Positions 1-5,216 of a DNA stretch of 10,157 bases are shown in pieces. A model generated the notes under the pieces. The model did not search any database. It was not told the DNA's origin and worked only from the letters and a program-made list of their open reading frames with translations. The stretch is taken from assembly GCA_003557485.1 (NCBI GenBank), contig PWOI01000173.1:1-10157 (forward strand), read 5' to 3'. The position numbers were made by a program, and so were the translations under genes. The DNA is from Elusimicrobiota bacterium. GTDB lineage: Bacteria; CG03; SLGR01; PWQF01. Position 1 is the first letter of the stretch. Every line of letters starts with the position of its first letter.

Positions 1-17
1 CCATCTAATTGGGTCAT
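1..17 (-). CDS. Possible 5' end of a divergent gene leaving the window (tentative)
   Basis: On the - strand a textbook Shine-Dalgarno AAAGGAGG (complement of 23-30) lies two bases before one ATG (20-18) and five bases before a second, directly adjacent ATG (17-15). The second has the better spacing. The frame reads Met-Thr-Gln-Leu-Asp and runs out of the window, so no function can be given. The same frame is open further upstream, to a stop near position 92, so this could also be the interior of a longer decayed reading frame. A divergent gene facing iscR would be ordinary, but only five or six codons are visible. Confidence 0.2.
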
Positions 18-76
18 CATGGCCTCCTTTTGTTCTGCCAACATCATTACATTATGGAGGTTTTTGATGGCCCATT
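7..76. repeat. Imperfect inverted repeat, arms about 21 nt
   Basis: The left arm at 7-27 and the right arm at 56-76 are imperfect reverse complements. They share GGAGG, GATG, CCC and ATT blocks in order, separated by mismatches and a one-base offset, around a loop of about 28 nt. The right arm runs GGAGG then TTTTT, so the outer part could resemble a weak terminator. The 5-bp core and the long loop make that unlikely. It could equally be a remnant of a mobile-element end. I cannot assign a role. Confidence 0.3.
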
Positions 77-139
77 CAAGTTTTCAAAGATCAGCTTTTA
101 CAGAAATTATAGGAAACTCTCAAAGAAAAAGCCTTTTAA

Positions 140-157
140 TTGACAAATTATTGTTAA
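140..157. promoter_or_regulatory. Candidate IscR operator palindrome over the -35 box
   Basis: TTGACAA (140-146), four bases, then TTGTTAA (151-157) form a palindrome with six of seven arm positions complementary. It covers the -35 element and runs into the spacer, where a bound dimer would block RNA polymerase. IscR-type Rrf2 regulators commonly repress their own operon from a site overlapping the promoter. The match to the known E. coli IscR consensus is not obvious, so assignment to IscR rests on position and symmetry only. Confidence 0.35.
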
Positions 158-168
158 ATTACTAATAT
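140..168 (+). promoter_or_regulatory. Sigma-70-type promoter of the iscR sulfur operon
   Basis: A perfect -35 box TTGACA at 140-145 is followed after exactly 17 nt by TAATAT at 163-168, which matches four of six -10 bases. An overlapping TATATT at 166-171 is a better hexamer but needs a 20-nt spacer. Transcription would start near 175. That gives a leader of about 26 nt containing the iscR Shine-Dalgarno sequence. It is the only good promoter before the packed + strand run and probably drives iscR through mnmA, perhaps also the barrel gene. Confidence 0.65.
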
Positions 169-187
169 ATTAACATAAAAATAATTC

Positions 188-193
188 AGGAGG
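188..193 (+). promoter_or_regulatory. Ribosome binding site of iscR
   Basis: AGGAGG sits seven bases before the ATG at 201. It is a full-strength Shine-Dalgarno sequence and fixes the iscR start. It contrasts with the absence of any such motif before rpmB, recG, coaD and pta. Confidence 0.8.
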
Positions 194-200
194 ATGATTT

Positions 201-650
201 ATGAAAATATCAACCAGGGGAAGATATGCTGTAAGATGCATGCTCAATCTTGCGATCCATAGTTCAGAGGATTCTGTACCTGTGTCAAGGATATCTAAAC
301 AAGAGGGAATTTCAGCTAACTATATTGAGCAGCTTTTTCTTAAACTTAAGAAGCAAAAGCTTGTAACCAGTGTAAGGGGGCGAAGTGGCGGGTATAGCCT
401 TCTGAAGGATCCGGCTGATATAAATATAGCTGAGATTATTGAGGCTGTAGAAGGACCCATAGTTACAGTGCATTGTGTAAGTACAGGGAAATGTAAACGC
501 TACAAAGTATGCACAACAAAATTCTTATGGGAAGCTTTGTCTGCCAAAATTAAGAATCTACTGGAGAAGACGACCCTTAAAGATCTCTGTGATACGGCAA
601 GAGATAAAATGGGTGGGGAGCTGGATCATAAGCTGACTTTCAGCATATAA
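201..650 (+). CDS. iscR: Rrf2-family Fe-S cluster-sensing regulator, IscR-type
   Basis: The 149-residue protein has the length and layout of Rrf2 regulators. An N-terminal winged helix (about 1-65) opens with the family start MKISTRGRYAVR and carries a recognition-helix region with the YIEQLF motif. The wing SVRGRSGGYSL (about 57-67) follows. The cluster-binding loop holds Cys92, Cys98 and Cys104, with the same C-x5-C-x5-C spacing as E. coli IscR. The fourth E. coli ligand, His107, is Lys here. A dimerisation helix follows (about 107-125). In the family, the holo-protein represses its own Fe-S operon and repression lifts when clusters are scarce. It is first in an operon with iscS and iscU, which supports IscR over other Rrf2 members such as CymR or NsrR. 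The start is set by AGGAGG. Confidence 0.9.
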   Translation: MKISTRGRYAVRCMLNLAIHSSEDSVPVSRISKQEGISANYIEQLFLKLKKQKLVTSVRGRSGGYSLLKDPADINIAEIIEAVEGPIVTVHCVSTGKCKRYKVCTTKFLWEALSAKIKNLLEKTTLKDLCDTARDKMGGELDHKLTFSI

Positions 651-655
651 ATATT

Positions 656-1816
656 ATGAGAGTATACCTTGATAATAATTCAACAACACCTATTTCAGAT
701 GAGGTGAAAAAGGAGATTGTGTCGGCTATGGATGTTTACGGGAACCCTTCCTCTCTGCACCAGTTTGGTGTTGAGGCGAGAAATATTGTAGAAAAGGCCC
801 GACTCCGCATAGCCCAGGCACTGGGATGCGATAATCAGGAGATTATATTTACTGGCGGCGGGACCGAGTCAGATAACCTGGCAGTACGAGGATATCTCAA
901 AACTACTTCAAAAAAACATATAATAACTTCTGCAATAGAGCACCATGCCGTATATAATATGTTTAATGAACTTGAGAAAGAGGGATACAGAGTCAGTCGC
1001 ATCGGGGTTGATAAAAACGGAATACTTGACATAGAACAGCTAAAGGAACACCTGTCAGAAGAAACAGCTATTGTAAGTATTATGCTTGCCAACAATGAAA
1101 CCGGAGCTGTTCAGCCGATTGCAGAGGTTGTTTCTGCTGTAAAGTCAATATATCCCCACATTATTGTTCATACCGATGCTGTCCAGGCATTTGGAAAGAT
1201 GAAATTCAAGGTAAAAGATTTAGGAGTAGATCTTTTGTCTGTATCGGCCCATAAAATTAACGGGCCCAAGGGTGTGGGAGCGCTTTATGTAAGAAAAGGC
1301 GTTAAAATAAAACACTTGGTATCGGGAGGTCACCACGAGAGAAACATACGACCCGGTACTGAGAATGTCGCCGGAATCGCCGGTTTTGGCCTTGCCGCCG
1401 AATTATCGGTATCAGGAATTGACAGAAATAACGGGCAGCTTGAAAAGTTAAAAATAAAATTTATAAAAGGAATCAGGGAAAGCATTGATAATATAACAGT
1501 AAACGGAGATCCCGAGAAAACACTTTCAAATACGGTTAATGTAAGTTTTAATAATGTTGAAGGAGAATCCGTGATAATGATGCTTGATATGCATGGGATA
1601 GCAGTTTCGACCGGTTCAGCCTGCACTTCAGGCTCGCTTGAGCCGTCACATGTTCTTAAGGCAATGGGTGCTGACCCGGTTTCCTCACAGGGTTCTATAA
1701 GGTTTTCGATGGGAAAGTACACTACAGAGGATGAAATAGACTACCTTCTTGAAAAGCTGCCTTCTGTAATAGAGAGGCTCAGGAAGATGTCGCCGCTGGA
1801 AAGGGAGAGTAAATAA
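656..1816 (+). CDS. iscS: Cysteine desulfurase, NifS/IscS group I
   Basis: This PLP enzyme turns cysteine into alanine plus an enzyme-bound persulfide, the sulfur donor for Fe-S assembly and tRNA thiolation. The 386-residue length is normal. Visible signatures are the N-terminal YLDNNSTTP, cofactor residues His96-His97 (IEHHAV), Asn147 (NNETG) and Asp174 (HTDAVQ), the Schiff-base lysine Lys200 in SAHKINGPKG, the substrate-binding RPGTEN (232-237), and the nucleophile Cys323 in STGSACTSG. The catalytic Cys lies in the longer flexible loop of group I enzymes rather than the SufS type. The gene begins five bases after the iscR stop without a Shine-Dalgarno motif, so it is probably translated by coupling. 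It could be called nifS. No nitrogenase genes are in the window, and the neighbours iscU and mnmA favour the housekeeping role. Confidence 0.93.
   Translation: MRVYLDNNSTTPISDEVKKEIVSAMDVYGNPSSLHQFGVEARNIVEKARLRIAQALGCDNQEIIFTGGGTESDNLAVRGYLKTTSKKHIITSAIEHHAVYNMFNELEKEGYRVSRIGVDKNGILDIEQLKEHLSEETAIVSIMLANNETGAVQPIAEVVSAVKSIYPHIIVHTDAVQAFGKMKFKVKDLGVDLLSVSAHKINGPKGVGALYVRKGVKIKHLVSGGHHERNIRPGTENVAGIAGFGLAAELSVSGIDRNNGQLEKLKIKFIKGIRESIDNITVNGDPEKTLSNTVNVSFNNVEGESVIMMLDMHGIAVSTGSACTSGSLEPSHVLKAMGADPVSSQGSIRFSMGKYTTEDEIDYLLEKLPSVIERLRKMSPLERESK
1802..1807 (+). promoter_or_regulatory. Ribosome binding site of iscU
   Basis: AGGGAG inside the last codons of iscS lies eight bases before the iscU ATG at 1816. 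The stop and start share one base (TAATG), typical of translational coupling. Confidence 0.6.
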
Positions 1817-2223
1817 TGGAGCAGTATTCTTCAAAAGTAATGGAGCATTTTACAAGTCCAAAAAATGTCGGTGAAATAGAAAACCCCTCCGGGGTAGGTC
1901 ATGTAGGAAACCCGGTATGCGGGGACATAATGGAGCTTTACATAAAAGTAGATGATAAAGAGGTTGTAACTGATGCAAAATTTAAGACTTTCGGTTGCGG
2001 CGCGGCAATAGCAACTTCTTCTATGGTTACTGAAATGATCATAGGAAAAACGGTGGATGAAGCCGAGAAAGTCTCCAACAGGGCAGTTACAGAAGCTCTT
2101 GGAGGCCTGCCGAAAGTTAAAATGCACTGTTCGGTGCTGGCCGAGGAAGCCCTTAAGAAAGCTATAGATGATTACAGGGAAAGAAGTAAGGATGAAAAAA
2201 ATAATAAAGACAATAAAGGCTGA
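1816..2223 (+). CDS. iscU: Fe-S cluster assembly scaffold, IscU/NifU N-terminal type
   Basis: The 135-residue protein is a single-domain scaffold on which IscS sulfur and iron are assembled into [2Fe-2S] or [4Fe-4S] clusters. The three conserved cysteines are Cys35 (NPVCGD), Cys61 (FGCGAA) and Cys105 ([10 protein letters not shown]). The accessory Asp37 and His104 are also present. Residues 98-102 read LPKVK, where E. coli IscU has LPPVK, the binding site of the HscA chaperone; hscA and hscB are not nearby. The C-terminal 13 residues or so are a Lys/Asp/Asn-rich tail, and the DNA for that tail also encodes the start of cysE. The protein lacks the central ferredoxin-like and C-terminal Nfu domains of full nitrogenase NifU, so it is the IscU form. 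Confidence 0.92.
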   Translation: MEQYSSKVMEHFTSPKNVGEIENPSGVGHVGNPVCGDIMELYIKVDDKEVVTDAKFKTFGCGAAIATSSMVTEMIIGKTVDEAEKVSNRAVTEALGGLPKVKMHCSVLAEEALKKAIDDYRERSKDEKNNKDNKG

Positions 2224-2947
2224 TATACAGACGGTTTTTGACCGCGATCCTGCAGCCAGGACAATTTTAGAGGTCCTGTTGGCCTATCCCGGGCTGCATG
2301 CGGTCTGGCTCCACAGAATCGCACACTGGTTTTATGAAAAAAAAGAATATGTTTCGGCCCGGATCATATCCCATTTTTCCAGATTTCTTACCGGAATTGA
2401 AATTCATCCGGGAGCCCGACTCGGCCGGCGTTTTTTTATAGACCATGGAACCGGTGTAGTTATCGGGGAAACAACTCAGACCGGTGACGACTGCCTTGTT
2501 TACCAGGGAGTTGTACTGGGAGGGACTTCTACTAAAAAAGAAAAAAGGCACCCGACTCTGGGTAATAATGTTATTATAGGGTCCGGCGCGGTGGTGCTCG
2601 GACCCGTCGCAATTGCTGACAATGCCCGTATAGGTTCGGGAGCTGTTGTAGTTACAGATATCCCGGAGGGGGCTACAGCTGTAGGCGTTCCGGCGAAAAT
2701 AGGGCTGGGCTTTACCGGACGTGATATTGAAGCTCTTGAACACGGGAAGCTTCCCGACCCGGTAGCCGATGCGGTTAAATATGTTATAAAAGAGCAGGAT
2801 AAGCTTGAGGAAAGAATAAAAAACCTTGAGAATCTGGAGGGAGTGAAGTCCCATATAGACATGGTTATGGAAGAAAAGAAAAAAGAGATACTTGCCGAAT
2901 TCTCAAACGAAAACAGCAGCGACTACACATCTGGCGGCGGAATATAA
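2192..2947 (+). CDS. cysE: Serine O-acetyltransferase
   Basis: CysE transfers acetyl from acetyl-CoA to L-serine, making O-acetylserine for cysteine synthesis. From ATG 2192 the protein has 251 residues. The N-terminal helical part (about 1-65) contains [12 protein letters not shown] and the HRIAH segment. A left-handed beta-helix of hexapeptide repeats (about 68-170) includes GIEIHPGA, the active-site [13 protein letters not shown] with His85, and His120 in KRHPT. The C-terminus (about 180-251) is longer than in short Gram-positive CysE proteins and looks like a charged coiled coil. I chose 2192 because family members begin with this basic helix; an in-frame ATG at 2168 adds eight poorly fitting residues. 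Either start overlaps iscU, by 32 nt from 2192. Its place in the operon suggests it feeds cysteine to IscS. Confidence 0.9.
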   Translation: MKKIIKTIKADIQTVFDRDPAARTILEVLLAYPGLHAVWLHRIAHWFYEKKEYVSARIISHFSRFLTGIEIHPGARLGRRFFIDHGTGVVIGETTQTGDDCLVYQGVVLGGTSTKKEKRHPTLGNNVIIGSGAVVLGPVAIADNARIGSGAVVVTDIPEGATAVGVPAKIGLGFTGRDIEALEHGKLPDPVADAVKYVIKEQDKLEERIKNLENLEGVKSHIDMVMEEKKKEILAEFSNENSSDYTSGGGI

Positions 2948-2957
2948 AAGAGAAATA

Positions 2958-4001
2958 GTGGAAAAAGTTGCAGTAGGGCTTTCAGGAGGGGTTGATTCAG
3001 CTGTTTCTCTATTCCTGCTTAAAAAAAAATATCCGGATATAATAGCCGTATTTTCCGATTATTTTGATTGCCTGGGAAAACCGGAAGATGATACATCCTG
3101 TTGTTCCCCGGGAGGCCTTGACAGGGCACGGGAAACAGCATCATTTCTGAATGTCCCTTTCTATAGGATGGATTTTAAAGAGGAATTCCGAACACTCGTA
3201 ATGACCCCCTTTATAGAAAGTTATAACAGAGGCTTCACACCTAACCCCTGTGTGTGGTGCAACAGCCGTCTTCGTTTTTCAATGTTTCAGGATAAACTCA
3301 AATCAATGGGAGTAACCCTCTTTGCAACAGGTCATTACGCATCCCTGGATGGGAAAAAGCTTTGCCGGGCCAGAGATCTGTCAAAAGACCAGTCCTATTT
3401 TCTATATGCCGTTGAACGTGAAAGGTTTGAAAATGTTGTTTTTCCACTTTCAGGGATGACCAAGCAACAGGTCCGAAAAATCGCCTTAAAGGAAAACCTC
3501 CCCGCTGCAAGTTCTGTAGAATCACAGGATTGCTGTATACTGGCTCAAAAAAGTTTAAAGGAATATTTAAAAGAAAAGACGGGTTTAAAGCCGGGGAAAA
3601 TAATAGATGAAAAGGGTGGTGTTATTGGAGAACACTCTGGATATCAGAACTACACTGTTGGACAGGGTGTAGCCCTGGGGGGAATGAATCAAAAACTTTA
3701 TGTTTCCCGGATTCTTCCAGGCGAGAACAAAATAATTGCTCAGTCCAGAGAAAAAATATACCGGAAAGATGTTGAATTCAGGTTTAATCCTAAAGTGTTT
3801 TTTGCTTCAGAAGGAGAAAAGCTGAGAGCGAAGCTTCGCAGTACCCAGAAACCCGGAAGCTGTACAATTGAAAAACTGGATTTAAAGTCAAATATATGTA
3901 AAATCAAATTTAAAGAACCTGTCTGGGCTCCCTCGCCAGGTCAGAGTGCTGTAATCTACAGAGGAGAGGAACTTTGCGGAGGCGGAGAAATAATTCAATG
4001 A
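2958..4001 (+). CDS. mnmA: tRNA-specific 2-thiouridylase
   Basis: MnmA adenylates U34 of the Lys, Glu and Gln tRNAs and inserts sulfur relayed from IscS, giving 2-thiouridine at the wobble position. The 347-residue protein (from GTG 2958) shows the PP-loop SGGVDS at 9-14, TPNPCVWCN at 94-102 with catalytic Cys101, GHYA at 125-128, the tRNA-binding KDQSYFLY, and SQDCC with the second active Cys193. A C-terminal beta-barrel contains HSGYQNYTVGQ. GTG 2958 is preferred because family members start right before this strand. It falls ten bases after the cysE stop. Upstream in-frame TTG 2892 would add 22 unrelated residues inside cysE. No clear Shine-Dalgarno is visible, so coupling is likely. Cys38, Cys48 and Cys49 add further thiols, and similar CC pairs occur in other bacterial MnmA proteins. 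Confidence 0.9.
   Translation: MEKVAVGLSGGVDSAVSLFLLKKKYPDIIAVFSDYFDCLGKPEDDTSCCSPGGLDRARETASFLNVPFYRMDFKEEFRTLVMTPFIESYNRGFTPNPCVWCNSRLRFSMFQDKLKSMGVTLFATGHYASLDGKKLCRARDLSKDQSYFLYAVERERFENVVFPLSGMTKQQVRKIALKENLPAASSVESQDCCILAQKSLKEYLKEKTGLKPGKIIDEKGGVIGEHSGYQNYTVGQGVALGGMNQKLYVSRILPGENKIIAQSREKIYRKDVEFRFNPKVFFASEGEKLRAKLRSTQKPGSCTIEKLDLKSNICKIKFKEPVWAPSPGQSAVIYRGEELCGGGEIIQ
3978..3987 (+). promoter_or_regulatory. Ribosome binding site of the barrel gene
   Basis: GGAGG at 3978-3982 and GGAG at 3984-3987 lie within the mnmA tail, before ATG 3998. They support 3998 as the start. An upstream ATG at 3974 would add an arginine-rich octapeptide before the signal peptide and would place the motif inside its own gene. 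Confidence 0.5.
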
Positions 4002-4984
4002 AAAAAATAATAATTATGATGATTTTTGCTTTAAATACATCCATTTCCTTTGCGGAAAGATCACCTTTTTCTGAGCGTGATATGTTTTATTATGGGGAAA
4101 CTCCGGACGCTGCAGCAATAGCTATGGGCGGATCACATGTGGCTTCTATGAACACACCTTTTGCCGCTTACTGGAACCCGGCGGCTATGGCAGAGGTTAA
4201 GAATAACAGCTTTGTTTTTTCGGCAAATGTTTCAGTTCAGTCTGAAAATGATGTGGAGCTAATAAAAAAAAGCCTTCCCCTTGAAGGAAGAGGAATAAAC
4301 TTTGTTTCTATCTCTTCTCCCGAAGTCGGTGTTTATTACCGCCGTCTTTCCAATAGGGTAGATGAAAGCGAAGATGATTATCTGGATGGGAGGGTAAGTG
4401 TTTTTGGTATTACAGTAGGAGTTAAACATTCTGCAAGCACGAATTTTGGCATGAATATAAATTATATATCAGGAATGGCGGGTTACTATGATTCAGAAGA
4501 TGTGTCTCCCGTTATTTCCTCCGGGTATGGCTGGGGCCTTGACTGGGGCCTTATTTATAAAGCTTCTCCGCTTATAAACATAGGAATTACTCTGCACAAC
4601 GCACCCACCTATATGTACTGGGAAGAATGGAAAACCGACAGGCTTCCTATGCTTTTCAGGGCGGGCGGAGAACTTAAGTTAAGCAGACTTATGGTTTTTT
4701 CTGTTTCTTATGAAAGCAGTGAATTTGAAGACATACGAGTCAAAAAAGGCGATATTCTCAGGTTTGGAATAGAACAGAGGATACACGAGTCTATTGTTTT
4801 AAGAGGAGGAGTATACGGCCGGAACAAATATTTTGACGACAGGTATTCCCTGGTATACAGTGCGGGAGTAGGATATATGCATGACAGTTACGGGATAGAC
4901 GCCGCCCTTAAAAGGTATTATCCCGATGGTTCTTCATCATCCCTTACAGACAGATATACCGTGTCGGGTGTGATTCCCTTTTAG
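3998..4984 (+). CDS. Outer-membrane beta-barrel protein, PorV/UPF0164-like
   Basis: The 328-residue protein has a Sec signal peptide: two lysines, a hydrophobic core and likely cleavage after SFA near residue 19. The mature N-terminus has the family hallmark, a Met-Gly-Gly turn (AIAMGG) followed by AAYWNPAAMAEV. This is the motif of PorV/PorQ, UPF0164 and FadL-like barrels. The rest alternates polar and aromatic residues as transmembrane strands do, and the chain ends in Val-Ile-Pro-Phe; a terminal aromatic is a known BAM-recognition feature. The exact substrate or role is not recognisable. PorV proteins serve type IX secretion in some phyla, but nothing else in the window supports that here. 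Its ATG overlaps the mnmA stop (ATGA), an unusual coupling to a tRNA enzyme. The 3' end overlaps the convergent rpmB by four bases. Confidence 0.75.
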   Translation: MKKIIIMMIFALNTSISFAERSPFSERDMFYYGETPDAAAIAMGGSHVASMNTPFAAYWNPAAMAEVKNNSFVFSANVSVQSENDVELIKKSLPLEGRGINFVSISSPEVGVYYRRLSNRVDESEDDYLDGRVSVFGITVGVKHSASTNFGMNINYISGMAGYYDSEDVSPVISSGYGWGLDWGLIYKASPLINIGITLHNAPTYMYWEEWKTDRLPMLFRAGGELKLSRLMVFSVSYESSEFEDIRVKKGDILRFGIEQRIHESIVLRGGVYGRNKYFDDRYSLVYSAGVGYMHDSYGIDAALKRYYPDGSSSSLTDRYTVSGVIPF

Positions 4985-5172
4985 ACGGCTTTTTGTACCT
5001 TTGAAGCTTTAAGGCAGCGGGTGCATACGTAAGCCCTTACTTTGGAATTTCCACGCATAATTTTAATATTTTGAAGATTAGATTTAAAAGTCCGTCGCGT
5101 TTTCCGGTTGGAATTGCTTACCCGGTTGCCCGTTGCCGTTTTCTTGTTGCATATAATACATTGTTTGCTCAT
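4981..5172 (-). CDS. rpmB: 50S ribosomal protein L28, zinc-ribbon form
   Basis: The 63-residue basic protein is a complete L28 of the large ribosomal subunit. It carries C-x2-C at residues 5 and 8 and again at 50 and 53, the four ligands of the zinc-binding (C+) variant. Between them are the conserved GNRVSNSNRKTRR and FKSNLQ segments typical of the family. It is the only - strand gene with support. The stop overlaps the end of the barrel gene, so no terminator fits between the two converging genes. No Shine-Dalgarno precedes the ATG; the sequence just upstream is A/T only apart from a few bases. Confidence 0.95.
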   Translation of the reverse strand: MSKQCIICNKKTATGNRVSNSNRKTRRTFKSNLQNIKIMRGNSKVRAYVCTRCLKASKVQKAV

Positions 5173-5181
5173 AATGTTAGT

Positions 5182-5210
5182 TATATATCAAAAAAATAGA
5201 AATTTAGCAA
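5182..5210 (-). promoter_or_regulatory. Candidate rpmB promoter
   Basis: Read on the - strand, TTGCTA (5210-5205), a 17-nt spacer and TATATA (5187-5182) each match four of six sigma-70 consensus bases. The predicted start, near 5175, leaves about three bases before the rpmB ATG, so the message would be nearly leaderless. In such A/T-rich DNA a match of this quality can occur by chance. Confidence 0.35.
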
Positions 5211-5216
5211 ATATAA

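Noticed and set aside
1-165. A + strand frame open from the window edge to a stop at 163-165 (54 codons), possibly the tail of an upstream gene.
   Set aside because: The translation shows no recognisable family and has an odd Trp/Cys/His content. It also runs through the iscR promoter. An open frame of this length can occur by chance.
1330-1722. Long - strand open frame antisense to iscS, and similar ones opposite cysE, recG, coaD/pta and pilT.
   Set aside because: They mirror strongly supported genes, have no ribosome binding sites and show no recognisable domains.
2892-2957. TTG start giving mnmA 22 extra N-terminal residues.
   Set aside because: The extra residues have no family match and are encoded inside the cysE 3' end; GTG 2958 sits right before the conserved first strand.
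4116-4200. The PorV-like hallmark as evidence for a type IX secretion system.
   Set aside because: PorV/UPF0164-type barrels are widespread without type IX secretion, and no other Por or Gld component is in the window.
4924-4947. Small GATG/CATC hairpin near the barrel gene 3' end as a terminator.
   Set aside because: The stem is about 4 bp, lies inside coding sequence and has no T-tract on either strand.
5151-5216. A Bacteroidota-type promoter (TTTG with TAnnTTTG) in the rpmB-recG spacer.
   Set aside because: No such -7 motif is present, and sigma-70-like boxes elsewhere argue against that promoter class.
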